Shown piece by piece: positions 25,300 through 36,407 of a DNA stretch of 64,000 bases. The notes under the pieces are model-generated. The model had not been told where the DNA came from. It made no database searches and worked only from the letters and a program-made list of their open reading frames with translations. Each line of letters starts with the position of its first letter. Positions within the stretch are counted from its first letter, which is position 1. Where the stretch lies: NCBI GenBank assembly GCA_902806575.1, contig CADCXD010000018.1, positions 682,001 through 746,000 on the forward strand. The letters are read 5' to 3'. The position numbers and the translations under genes were made by a program. Source of the stretch: Jackrogersella multiformis (taxonomy: Eukaryota; Ascomycota; Sordariomycetes; Xylariales; Hypoxylaceae).

Positions 25300-26356
25300 A
25301 TGTCGCAAAAGACAGGCGTAAGTAAGTCTTCGTCGAGTAAGCAAACACGAAGACGACGATAATCTCCAGTTAGGCCTATCTATATGAAGGTAAACTAACG
25401 ACTCTTTCATCTCGACTCTAGCCTTTCATTTCATAGCTGGCCTTGGCTCTGGCACATTGGGTGCTGTGCTTCTACAGCCATTTGATCTACTCAAGACACG
25501 CGTCCAACAGTCTGGCTCGCACTCGATAAGAGCTGCCGTTAGAGACATCGCTAGGTCCCCAAATGCAGTGGCAGCCTTTTGGAGAGGGACGGTCCCGTCA
25601 GCCCTCCGTACGGGCGTCGGGTCTGCTATCTACTTCTCTACTCTGAACATCATTCGTCAGCGTGCAACTGCTCTTCCATTCGCCACAGTACCGGCCGCCG
25701 ATCCGCGCCGGTCTTCCTCTTCTCTTCCGAAACTCTCTAACACCGCAAATCTTATAGCCGGAGCCTTTGCTCGAGCTTTTGCCGGCTTCATCCTAATGCC
25801 ACTGACCGTCATCAAGGTCCGCTACGAGTCCAACCTATATTCGTACAAGTCGATTGCCGGTGCCGCAAGGGATATATATAAAGCAGAACGTATTCCGGGA
25901 TTTTTTGCCGGCTTCGGTGCAACCGCCATACGGGATGCTCCCTACGCTGGACTTTATGTTCTCTCATACGAACAGTTTAAGAAGCGGCTTAGCTCGTGGC
26001 ATTTTCCGACCTCACCTGTTCCTCACGAACAGTCTACCTCAAGTATGGGAGGTTCATTATCTGCTACCATAAACTTCGGCTCTGGAGCGCTCGCCGGCGC
26101 GGCGTGTTCCTTCATATCGAACCCGTTCGACGCCGTCAAGACACGCTTACAATTACAGCCACGCGAGTACCGTAACATGGTTCAAGCTGGCCGCAAGATG
26201 GTCACGGAGGAAGGTATACGATCACTCTACGACGGGCTCACTTTGCGAATGGCACGCAAGGGGATGAGTTCCGCGTTGGCTTGGATGGTGTACGAAGAAT
26301 TGATTCGAAGAGCAGAGAGTACATTGCACCGAAGAAATACGAAGGGGCATGTATGA
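25300..26356 (+). CDS. HEM25: Mitochondrial glycine carrier (SLC25A38/Hem25 type)
   Basis: The model is join(25300..25321, 25422..26356), 318 aa. The 22-bp first exon (MSQKTGV) is joined by a 100-bp intron with donor GTAAGT, branch AACTAAC and acceptor TAG, giving MSQKTGVTFHFIAGLGSG. Three mitochondrial carrier repeats carry the signatures PFDLLKTR, PLTVIKVR and PFDAVKTR. The blocks LLQPFDLLKTRVQQ, WRGTVPSALRTGVGSA and SNPFDAVKTRLQLQP are typical of the SLC25A38 group, which imports glycine into mitochondria for the first step of heme synthesis. Six membrane helices are expected in the inner membrane. The open frame upstream of 25422 ends in the intron, which supports the short first exon. 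The gene converges with the next one, with about 255 bp between stops. Confidence 0.92.
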
Positions 26357-26611
26357 TATACTACACCGCTTATTGAACCCCAGCTCCAGTACAAAAAATA
26401 ATTTACAAAAAAAAAAAAAAGGATTATCCCTGCTCACAAAGTATTGCTCATTGAAGATTCTGACTTAGGTTGCTTTTCAGCATGGGTATTAACTCTTTGC
26501 CTGTGATCACCTTGCTCTTGCCACACAAGGAATAAGAAAATGGCATAATTATGTTCGTCAACTGCGAATTGCAGCGGTCATCCCGTTCCGTGCAAAGAAA
26601 AATTTGCCATA

Positions 26612-28142
26612 CTACGTCGGCTTCCCCCCAGCAAGATACATCAGCAAGGAAGGGGATCGGCTCCGCCTACGTTCCTTCTTACGAACCCATTCGAATTCGG
26701 GCTCGAGATGGTGATGGTGCTTTCTCCTATCCTTCTCTTCAATGGACACTGCAGAATCTAGTATTAGCATTCGTCGTTCATTGAAGACCTTGGGTAGTGA
26801 GTTCTGTGTGGTAAAATATGCGCGCCAACCAGCTGATTCATCATGTCCTAAAGCAAAGGGAGAATGCACATGAATATACTTACTAATAAGCTTTCCAGAT
26901 CCGGAGGTTCGCTTCTCTCGGATGATCTTGGTGTGCCTCCAGAGCATATCCTGCTCTGGTTCATCCACCCACCTTTTGACCAGGATAAAGTTGGGATCCT
27001 AGAGTGCAAGGTTAGATGACATATGGAAGGGTATGGAGTGTCATTCTACTTACTGGGTCAAGCTGGAAGTCGATGTTGTAAGCCCTCAGAGTCTCGATCG
27101 AGAGGTGTCGTCTCGCCAGGCGCGTGAAGATGGGGCGCGGGGTATCTTCGACGACCTCTTTCGCCTTCTCCTTCTCCTTCTGCTTCTCCTTTTCCTTTCG
27201 GACCTTTTCGCCAGCGAGAATGGCATTGATTTCTTTCTCGTCGAGGCCCGACTTGAGAAGCTGTGATTGCATCTTTGCCTTGTATTCCTTCTCACGCGCC
27301 TCGGCCTCCTGCTTTTCCTTGAGTTTACGTTCGGCCTCTTCTTTCTTATATTTCTCGATAGCGTCCCTAGCCTCTTTGTCGCGGCGCTTCTTTTCTTGCA
27401 GGGCGGCCTCCTCCTCCTTCAGCCGCTCGAGCTCGAGCTTCTGCTTGACGCGGCGTTCGTACTCGTCTTGCTCCTTGGCTTTCCTGATCGCATCGAGCTC
27501 CTTCTTAGCCTCCCGCAGGTCACGTTCCTCTTGGAAAGTCCGGTTTCGGCGCTTTTCATCTTGCTCGATCTGGGAGGCCAGCCTGAGCTCTTGGAGTTCC
27601 TTTCGCGCATGCTCGAGCTCATACTCGTGGCGCTTGTTTTCGAGTTCCTTCTCGTATTCCCTACGCTTAGTCTCGATCTCTTTTTCATAATCCCGACGCA
27701 CGTGCTCTAGCGCGTACCGGTCACGATCATGTTCATGCGAGTAGGTCGATGAGGCACGGGAATGGGCACGACGGCGGGATCGGGACCTCTTCGACCCACG
27801 CTCCGAGCCGAACGAGGAATCAGAATCCGAGTCGGAATTGTTGTAGATGCGATTATTAATGATGACGGGAGGGTTGGGCGCACTAGCACCCGGCGAATTA
27901 GGGCGGCGATCGTGAGAGCGTGAGCGAGAGCGCCGGGTAGTCACAATAGTACGCTCATTCGTCGGGACTAAAAAGCGGTCCTCGACGCGCGGAGCAGTCT
28001 CGTAGAAGCGAGGCCGAGGGCTAGCGCGGGCATCTACATAATGCGCAATAGGAGGCGGAGGCGGGTGAGGGGAGGCATGTCGATGCCTGACACGGATATC
28101 GAGGTCGGAGTCCTCGTCAGAATATGAATTATATCTACTCAT
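26612..28142 (-). CDS. Conserved fungal SR-rich coiled-coil protein, function unknown
   Basis: The model is complement(join(26612..26998, 27054..28142)), 491 aa. The N-terminus is rich in Ser, Asp and Arg with RSRSRSHDRR and SDSDSDSS runs. Residues about 150-320 form a long charged Glu/Lys/Arg coiled coil. A compact C-terminal part reads RRHLSIETLRAYNIDFQLDP joined across a 55-bp intron (GTAAGT donor, TAG acceptor) to DPNFILVKRWVDEPEQDMLW, ending with RSRSPSLLMYLAGGK. This C-terminal module recurs in many ascomycete proteins of unknown function. It resembles what I remember as a DUF8035-type domain, which is not verified. ATG 28142 is chosen because MSRYNSYSDEDSD begins the conserved composition. 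A second GT...AG pair (26848-26883) would give a 36-bp intron, too short to accept. Confidence 0.8.
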
Positions 28143-29772
28143 CTTGAGTCCACCGAAACCGAAACCGAAGATTGGTGGCCGGAAATAGTAAAGTATTTTC
28201 AATTCTTTCTTCGTTCACCTCGTAAAGTGAAGGGTAAGAGACTGCCTCCTGTGAGGAAATCAAGACTGGGTAAATCGGCACTTATGGGAAATAACACGGG
28301 GGGAAGAGGATGGGGAAGGGTTAGGGGAAGGAGAGGAAGAAGAAAAAAAGGAAGAAGAGGTGAAGAGGGAGGAGGCAAATTCAGGAAGAGTCAGAAAGAG
28401 TCAGCGAATCCAGTCGTGCTTACGAAGGCGGGGGGGCGTGTTTCGATTTATCATGTTGGATAACCCCAGACCTACGCCTCTAGTCGATAATACATAATGG
28501 GTATCCGATACATACATGTAACTAACTACCTGGGTATACCTGGGTAGTATACTTATACCCAGTCAGCCAGTATACTATACCCAGTATACTACCTATACCT
28601 AGTATACTACCTATTATAGACCTACCTAGTATACTACTTATACCTACCTAGTATATTACCTATACCTAGGTACCTAGTATACTATATAGGTAGGTCACGT
28701 TTGGCGCCGGTCGTAAGTAAGAGCCCCTCTACTGCGGGTAACTCTTCCTGCGAAGACACGATACTTGAGAAGCGCGGCGCAAAATGTCGCTTTCGACCAC
28801 ATGCTGCTAGTGCGTATCGTGTTGTTTCCCATGTGCAGAAGTTGATCCGGTGTCTATTATTGGTGTCGAAATACTTAGAGGGGATGTCGTATCCTATCAT
28901 GAATCGAAAGGAACCTTAGGTACCTCAGCAAAAGGACCCGACTAGGTGGACTATAATCATAGGCTAAGTACCAACACCGCTCCTTAATCCATCGTGGGGG
29001 CTAAAAAGGGTTGAAGTTCATTCGTCAATAGGTAGGTAATAGGTGGAGTGTTATAGAGCCAGCTACCCCTATAGGTAGTGTATGTAAGTAATGAGTGTTT
29101 TTTTTTATATACCTACCTAGGTACCTAGGTACATACCTAATATACTGTAGGTACCTATGTACATAAGTATAGTCCCCTTGTCGAGGGCTGAACTTACTGC
29201 TTATCAATATGTGCATGATTAACATGCCCAGGCTGCCAGGTGCCCAGGTGCTTCTAGTGTAGGATTGTTCTACCTACCTAGGTACCTACCTACATTGCCT
29301 TACACCATGTAATTTGATCCTATTAATAGGTAGATAGCCTAATACCTAGGTACCTAGGTAGGTATGTATTCACATGTTAAAGGATAAGACATTTAACCTA
29401 GATATAAGGTACATATATGCACTTGATATGTCCTCAACCTTATATAAAGTAGTCTACCTTCTACTAGGCCGGTACTTATGTAATTAGGTATATGTGTATG
29501 ACTATACTAGACCGACCTGTTAACCAGGTCTAAATAACAGGCACATCCATGCCACCATCGTTACCACGCGCCAGCGTACCGCGAACTTCGAACCTCGAAC
29601 CTCATAAGGGCACTAATGTTTGTAGCGCTAACAGGCTGTTTCATATCATTCATTGCCTAGGTCCTGCCTAAGGTACCAGGTAATGAACCACAACGGGGAA
29701 CCTATGATTGATACCTACCTACCTAGGTATGTACCTAATAAGTAGGTGGTAAAAGGCTTCCCCTCGACCCAA
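28143..29772. other. Intergenic spacer with palindromic motif arrays
   Basis: Holds a purine-rich tract (28305-28380), an array of AGTATACT/CCTATACCTA units at about 28530-28690, and many TAGGTACCTA motifs (29035-29060, 29110-29165, 29270-29370, 29720-29750). The two 72-aa frames near 28682-28919 overlap on opposite strands and look fortuitous. Confidence 0.5.
28530..28690. repeat. Degenerate array of AGTATACT / ACCTATACC units
   Basis: About seven spaced copies of the palindrome AGTATACT (some as AGTATATT) alternate with CCTATACC and CCTACCTAG words. The array looks like a diverged minisatellite that grades into the TAGGTACC motif family. Confidence 0.6.
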
Positions 29773-30268
29773 CTAGGATGTGCCCACGCCACCCCTAAGC
29801 ATACGATCGATTTGATCCTTACTGTTTTTCTGCGAGACTTCTAGGTAGTGCAGCCGCTTCCCTAATCCGTCCACCTCGCCCTCGGCCTCCTTGATCTGAG
29901 CGTCCAGTTTGCTCTTCATATTGGAGACGGGAAGCGCGACAAACCTACGGGTTTCTTTTAGTTAGGGTAGTATGGGGAAAGGATGGGAGATACCAACATC
30001 TTACCAACCCCCTCGTAGACGTTAGTGTCTGCTGGTAGCGATGACATCTCGGTATGCGTTAACTGTGCCATTCGCAACTCGCGTTGCTTGGACGCTTGCT
30101 GGGTCCGAACGAGAGAAATTTGCTGCTGCGCGGCGATTGCCTGTGTCTCAACCTCCCGCAGTAGCTAGATTTTAGAAAATATTGTGAGCGGTCACTCCTT
30201 GAGATCAGATCCTTGCAATGGGCACTTTGATATCATACCTTCTGCAGCGCTTCGTTTGAAATTGACAT
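29773..30268 (-). CDS. GIM6: Prefoldin subunit 1 (beta class)
   Basis: The model is complement(join(29773..29944, 29998..30164, 30239..30268)), 122 aa. Exon 1 is MSISNEALQK. Exon 2 holds VETQAIAAQQQISLVRTQQA and the TNVYEGVGK block. Exon 3 completes KMFVALPVSNMKSKLDAQI and the second helix with LGKRLHYLE. Intron donors are GTATGA and GTTGGT, and both introns close the frame exactly. Two long helices around a short beta-hairpin region are the beta-prefoldin pattern. In the cytosol the prefoldin hexamer captures nascent actin and tubulin and hands them to the CCT chaperonin. No single open frame covers this small gene, so ORF scans miss it. The alpha-class subunit 5 lies about 15 kb to the right. 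Confidence 0.9.
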
Positions 30269-30891
30269 TTCCCCCCCCTTTCGTCTATGTTGCTGCGTTG
30301 AAAGAAATAGGTAATAGGTAGCTTGGGAATACCAGGTAGCTTAGAAATACCTTGTACCGATAATATGTAATTATACCTACCTACACATGTGACTTTCAGG
30401 CGGAAGAGATTAAGATTCGACGTCAGAGAAATCCGGTCCGATGATGGGGCTTCCCGTGCAGTATAGATCCACCTAAATGGTACCTAGGTACACTACATGT
30501 AGGTAAGGGTCATACACTATATTTAGGTACATATGTAGGTATCTATGTACCTATGTATTACCGTCCCAGCTTGCGTTCAGCTAGGATTCTTAGCACCACT
30601 ATCCCGAGGCTTACCAGTACCTACACGATCCTGAGGTCTACCTTAGGTAGGTATGTACGTACGTGTATAACCACACACACCCCATCACGGGCTACCTACA
30701 TGTAGGTACCTCGCTTCTATTTTACCAAGAACGCTCCATCTATCACTAGAAGGTACCTAAGGCACCTTACATAATGCGCCTATACGCACGCTTCTAAAAT
30801 ATGCGTATATGTATACAAGTAACATGCATTCTTAAACATGAAGGTACAGAAGAAGCAAGTAACCAGGTAACCAGGTAACCAGGAAATATTT
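30269..30891. other. Intergenic spacer with TAGGTACC motifs
   Basis: Motif clusters lie at 30305-30350, 30475-30560 and 30640-30760, and a GTAACCAG triple tandem is just after the ceramidase stop (30858-30882). No gene seen. Confidence 0.5.
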
Positions 30892-32470
30892 CTATCGCCT
30901 CTTCATATCCGATATGTCTTCTACAGCCACCACCTCTGGCATTTGAAGGATTGACGGCCAGTAAAGCTGAAATTTATCTTCGTCACCATCTAAGCAGCGG
31001 TGGATCCAAACGCGCCAGATAATATAGAAGTATGCTAACAAAACAGTCATGTTAGTCAAAACTTGATAATAAGATATTCCGCACCCATCCAGCTCTATAA
31101 GGCCCGGGGGGGAGGGGGTTCAGTATCAAACTTACCACCTATTCCAGTCACTACAGCAAGTATCTGTTATCAGCCAATCACCTCCTGGCCAAATAAAGAC
31201 GAAAAGAAGAAGAGGAGGAGGAGGAGGAAAAAAGAGAGATAATAACCAAACAACTCAGGAAGTTACGTACTCAGATGCCACCAAGCATGTCCTTCGAGTA
31301 AAACAGCCCAGGGGAGCCCGAGCCGATGTCGCCATTCGCGAACGGTACTGCAGTAGATATTGTCCAGGTTCCAGATGAGATAGCCACCTAGAAATATGCT
31401 GAGGCCTGTGAAGAGGTCCAACCTATCAACATACACTAGCCGTCAAACAAACTAATGTTGCTGGTTGCTTACCTGTTGCAACCATGACCCACATCTGCCT
31501 CACCATATCATTGGTCGTCGGCAGCCTCGGAGCGCGAGTTCCTCGTCTGCTCTCTTCTCTCCTCTTTAGAGCTGGCCGGAGTATTCGCTCCACAATCCAC
31601 ATGTTAGAAAAAACCACAGTGGCGGTCAAAATTGCGTAGGCGTTCTGGTGAAACTGAGGGTCCTTAGTTTTGTAATACCTCGCCTGATGTCGGGTGTTAG
31701 CACGCTTCGAGGTACAAACAGATAGCGACAGGGGGGAAAGGCGAACAGTAATGAACCACGCAAGGCTAACAAGGCCGACGCCGAGACAGGAGGAGAAACG
31801 AGCAGACCTAGCGTATGAGAACGTGGAGAAGCACATGAAGCAGGTCGTATATATCATCGCCAGTTCGTCAACGAGTTGCATTGGATCTGCCGGAAGTTAG
31901 GGCGGTCATTGCATTGTCTCTTAAGACTATAGGAAACCTGCACCAGGTAACATTGGGCACGGCATCGTGAGTTGTGCGTAGGCTTACACTTGAGAGTGGC
32001 GTGGAAAAGAGTAGACCCTAGGCCGACCACAACGTATCCAACGAAAGTCACAAAGAAAATGGGAGGATGTGAATATCTGATGCACCCCCGGATGCCCTTA
32101 TAGCCTAGCCATACGAATAAGGCATTGGTAAGCGTCTAAAAGCAAAACCCGCCATATTAGCATCCGAGTGCCCCTTGCTTGTAAGATTTCCAATAATCAA
32201 GCTCGAGGAGAACAATGTGATAGTGAGAGGAGGCGGGCGGCATGGTAGAGTAAATAGATAGAAGCCTACGTTGCAAACTTCGGCACAGTAATAACTCATA
32301 ACATAGTCCTAGATTTGGTACTTATTAGCCTCATACTATTCCAATTGACAGACTTGCAGGTTACCTACCTCCTCACAAAAGTTCAAGGTGGATGTCTTCT
32401 CACCCCAGAAGCCGCGTCGAGGTTCGTGGTAAGGGAAGCTGAAAGCTTCGAAGAGGCTCTGCACGGACAT
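30892..32470 (-). CDS. Alkaline ceramidase (Ypc1/Ydc1 family)
   Basis: The model has eight exons: complement(join(30892..31034, 31136..31150, 31271..31405, 31473..31683, 31747..31886, 31988..32135, 32270..32308, 32369..32470)), 310 aa, uninterrupted. Family blocks are WGEKTSTLNFCEEDYVMSYY at residues 23-42, GLGSTLFHATLKYPMQLVDE across exons 3 and 4, DPQFHQNAYAILTATVVF, and EGHAWWHLMTGIGAYFYIIW near the C-terminus. These supply the Ser, Asp and three His of the CREST metal-hydrolase site. The protein should span the ER or Golgi membrane seven times and hydrolyse (phyto)ceramide to a long-chain base and fatty acid. Exon 7 is only 15 bp (MTGIG). Intron 4 (63 bp) is in frame and free of stops, so retention would insert 21 residues. 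It is divergent from SGM1. Confidence 0.93.
31136..31150 (-). other. 15-bp micro-exon of the ceramidase gene
   Basis: TGACTGGAATAGGTG lies between acceptor TAG and donor GTAAGT. It is required to make H-L-M-T-G-I-G-A-Y-F-Y, the conserved stretch after the metal-binding His pair. Confidence 0.85.
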
Positions 32471-33690
32471 GGTTTCGAGGTATGTAACCGCCTTATTAAC
32501 TGAGGTAACTCAAGGACCTAGTCACTCCTGTTATATGAAGGAGTTTCCGTGCAGGTAGACAGCTGGATCCCGGTCGAACTCGTGTGAGTAGCATATGAAG
32601 GGTTGGGGAGAAGAGGAACATCCATTATGAAGGGCTTGTTTATGTACCGGTAGGTAAGCAATGTTTAATAAGTACCTACCTAGGTAGGTATGTAGGTAGC
32701 ACTTGAGGTATGGATGTTTCTGGTATTCTTCCAGTCACTTACCTAGGTACCTACCTACATCTTACCTAAGGTAGGTAGGAGGTACCTATACTAGGTACTT
32801 CCCTAATGTACTGGAGGCTACCTAGGTACCTAAGTACGTACACCTAGGCACCACCAGGGAGGGCTACCGACAATCTGACATGATTACGTACATATGTATG
32901 TAGAAGGTACTTATATATATCGGTAGGTGCATATATCCATATGATAGGAAGCTCTAACCTAAGGTATTATGCCGTGTATGCCGTACTAGGTAGAGCTGGC
33001 GTATGCCGTGGGTACCTAGGTACCTACCTGGTAATTTTTTTGAGTTATGCAGGTAACAGGGTTCTTCCTTTTACTTAATTAAGTCTAATTTAGCATTACC
33101 ATTTGTGCCACTTAACGGAGTCTCACGGTCTTACGGTCTTACGGTCTTACACAGTAGAGAGATGATTTATTGACGACGTCTGAGCATTTCCTCCTAACAA
33201 ACGACCTCCATCTGGTATTGGCTGTGTGCCAGGTCGACGTCTTTCTCATGTTCTCAACCACGGAGACCTGCGGCAAAATTAATAGTCATCGCCTCTTCCC
33301 TCTTCCTCGTATACACCAGCAACATCGAAATTATCAGCAATCCTATAACCAAAATATCTAACACCATAACACCATAACACCATCAATCCAGCCTGTTCCT
33401 TTTAACAGGTACAATAAGAGGTGGCATTTCCTCCTAACAATTCGAATTCGAATTCTACAAACTCCCATGTTTGTAGTACAGTAGGACGGACCTGGCTATA
33501 TTACCCTCTTTGCTGTGACACGTCAGCAGTCAGTCGAAGCAGTCGAAACAGTCGAAGCAGACCATCCCGTACAATGCGCCGACTCCATCTTCATAACCGC
33601 CTAGACGAACGAACTGCATGCGACATAACCACCCACTAAAGATCGTCCCCTCCTCCAGTTATATACCGTGTGGGCTTGAGAGCCTCAGAT
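32471..33690. other. Divergent promoter region, ceramidase / SGM1
   Basis: Contains TAGGTACC motif clusters (32670-32830, 33010-33030), a TACGGTCTTACGGTCT short tandem at 33125-33150, a CGAATT triple repeat at 33443-33456 and repeated AGTCGAA words near 33530-33560. Small open frames at 33170-33639 have no recognisable content and are probably leader sequence. Confidence 0.5.
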
Positions 33691-36277
33691 ATGTCAGCTC
33701 ACCAGAAGTCATCAAGATGGGGCTCCTTCTTGTCCCAGGCCGTCGCAGGAGTCGAGGCTCGCCTTGACAATATCCTCGCCGAGGAAGATGCTGCAAAGCA
33801 GCCAGCAGCAGAACGGCCAACAAGAACATCATCGACGTCGCCTGCCCCCGTTTCAAGCGCAAACGTACCATCCCGGTCTGCTACACCCACCAGATCAGCC
33901 AACGATAGACTACAGGAGCGATTGGCTCGAGCCGTTGCCGCAAAAAATGCCGCTCAAAAGGCCGATTCTTCGTCCGCTAGACCAAGTATCGAAATCGTTT
34001 CGCCTAGTCAAAGCCCCCGCGCGAGCTCCGATATACCTGCCGCAGCAAGGACTGAAAGGATAGACAACTCGAAAGATGACATAGTTAGTAAAGAGCCTAC
34101 CGTATCCGCGTCGGGTGACGGCGTTTCCGTAAGGTCAGCAACTTCAGCCGCGGATGGGCTAGTCGATCGCGAAGCTCTTGTTGAGGAAAGGTCTCATACG
34201 CCCACGATCGGCCCTTATATAGCAAATTCTGTTGTTGCTGTAGGAACTGAAACCGTCTCGTCGCTATCTGTACTGTATGAGAAGCGCATTGCAGACCTCG
34301 AGAAGTCTCTAGAGGAGGCTCAAGTACAACATCAGGAAGAGCTTCACAACCATGTGGAAAGGGTAGATGCCTTGCAGGCTAAGCTGCAATATCTAGCCCG
34401 GCAAGCGTCGGACACCGCAAGGAACGCCGCCACCGCCGCCCCAGCAGGCAGCGAAGAGAAAAGAATTGCGGAGAAGGACCAGCAAATTGCCCAGTTGATG
34501 GAAGAAGGGCAGAAGCTTGCAAACACAGAACAGAAACACCGAAGTATCATCAAGAAACTGAGGGGCCAGCTTGCCGTGGACGACAAGGAACTCAATGAAC
34601 AGAAACTCTGGCGCCAGAAAGCGGAGAACGAGCTTGTTGTGCTACGGAAGAAAGTGGATGAACAAGGCGACCTCGACAAGGCGAATACAGAATCGCAGAA
34701 GCTAATAAACCAACTCAGGGGAGATCTAAAAACACTAAGAGGTGAGATAGTGTTAAAAAATAACACGATATCTGAGCTCAAGGATCGGCTCCAGGAGGAA
34801 TCAGATCGAGCCAAAAACATAGCCGCTAAGGTGAATGATCAACTACGACAAGTGGGAGAGCAACGTGTAAAGGAGCTAGAGGATGCTGTTGCAGCGCTGC
34901 AGGTAGAGAAAGATTTGATAGCCGACCGTGCCAAGATTCAAACTACAGAACTACAAGAAAAGGCCGATAGGGCTGCTGGGCGCTTTCATGCCGTGGAGTT
35001 GGAACTTAAGGGGGAAGTACAGATCCTCGAAAGCAAATTGGAGGCCCTTCGAGTCCGAGCGGAAGAAGCATCGTCCGGCCCTGTTGGAGATGCACAAGCC
35101 AAATTACTCCGCCAGATAGAGACTCTCCAGACACAATATTCCATCGCCAGTGAGAACTGGCAGGGTATAGAAGCATCTTTAATTGCAAAGACCGCCGCGT
35201 TGGAGAAAGAGAGGGATGATGCGTTGCGTCGCGAATCTGACATGAGGCGGAAAGCCCGGGAGACGGTAGGCCATCGGTATTCCCCGAAACAAATACAAAG
35301 ACTAACACTAGAGTCAGACTTCTCGAGCCAAGCGTCAGGAGGAAGAATTAGAAGAGGCAAGAAATCAGCTTCCCAGCGTCCAACACGACCTGTCTTCATA
35401 CCAGTCACAATTCGAATCACTAAGTAGACGAGCCGAGGAAGCCGAGGCTTCGTTGGCTGAAGCAAGATCCGAATTCGAGCGACAGCGGTTAGCTTGGAAA
35501 GAAGAGAAGGCCGAACGGACAGACCAGGATCGGCGGAACTGGCTGGAGGATGTCCCAACCACAGCCTTCCGTAGCATCAGCCGCCCGGAATCTCCGCTGC
35601 TAGCAGCGCCGCAGAGAACTTTCAGCGGCGAATTCCTCGGACTGCAAAGCTATCCGGCAAGGCTTCGCAAGACCTCGGCGCCCTCTAGTAACGGCGAGCC
35701 GAGTCCCAGCGATCGGCCGACGTCCGGAAGGCGACCGTCGGCGCAACCTCTTGTCCGGTCTCCCATGTTTCCCCTTGCGTCTATGCAGTTGGGGACGCCG
35801 CCATCCCTCTCGGGCGGCCTAGAGATATCAGCCTCTCCCTCGACACACGCCATGGATAGGGACGACGTCTTCGAGAACTCGGAGACGCCGGCTTCTCCCC
35901 AGAATGTGTTGCAGGATATGATGTCGGTGTCAACCATGACAGCGGGACCATCAGTACAACTAGTTGAGAGGATGAGTGCCGTAGTACGTCGATTGGAGAG
36001 TGAGAAGGTAGCAACAAAGGAAGAGCTTGCTAGGATTTCGAGCCAGCGGGACGAGGCTCGGGGAGAGATCGTTGCATTGATGAAAGAGGCTGAGGCCGGT
36101 AAGGGAGCTAGGAGGAAAGTTGAAGAACTGGAGAAGGAGGTGGCAGAGATCAACGAAAGATACCAAACTACGCTAGAGATGCTCGGGGAAAAGAGCGAGC
36201 TAGTAGAGGAGTTGCGTGCGGACGTTGACGACGTCAAAGCCATGTACAGGGAGCTCGTAGAACGCACGATCAAATAA
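33691..36277 (+). CDS. SGM1: Golgi coiled-coil protein of the TMF/Sgm1 family
   Basis: The model is join(33691..35265, 35312..36277), 846 aa. The start at MSAHQKSSRWGSFLSQAVAG fits the conserved N-terminus, while the longer frame from 33670 lacks an ATG. A 46-bp intron (GTAGGC donor, CTAAC branch site, TAG acceptor) joins DMRRKARET to SQTSRAKRQEEELEEARNQL. Without it the frame stops at 35427. The N-terminal 190 residues are low complexity. Residues about 195-620 are continuous coiled coil, followed by a Ser/Pro-rich linker. The C-terminal coiled coil of about 110 residues (LVERMSAVVRRLESEKVATK to YRELVERTIK) is the TMF TATA-binding-type domain. In yeast and animals it binds the Rab6/Ypt6 GTPase at the Golgi. 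It converges with NAS6, with 130 bp between stops. Confidence 0.9.
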
Positions 36278-36407
36278 GGACGAGCCAATGGTTCAGCCTG
36301 GCCTTGTTATACCTAAATTTGTTTTGGGTTTGGGGTATGGGCACGAAGCAAGATTCGATGAGTAGCTCATGCAGTCAATGACAGTAGTCAGGACCAGTAG
36401 CACGACT

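Noticed and set aside
26848..26883. Possible second intron in the coiled-coil gene (GTAAGT ... TTTAG)
   Set aside because: Only 36 bp, shorter than any other intron here, and in frame without stops. Kept as coding.
27124..27710. Long antisense frames opposite the coiled-coil gene
   Set aside because: They are mirror images of repetitive Glu/Lys/Arg codons (Ser/Phe/Leu-rich antisense) and carry no independent signal.
34344..34820. 158-aa antisense frame opposite SGM1
   Set aside because: Same explanation: antisense of coiled-coil coding sequence.
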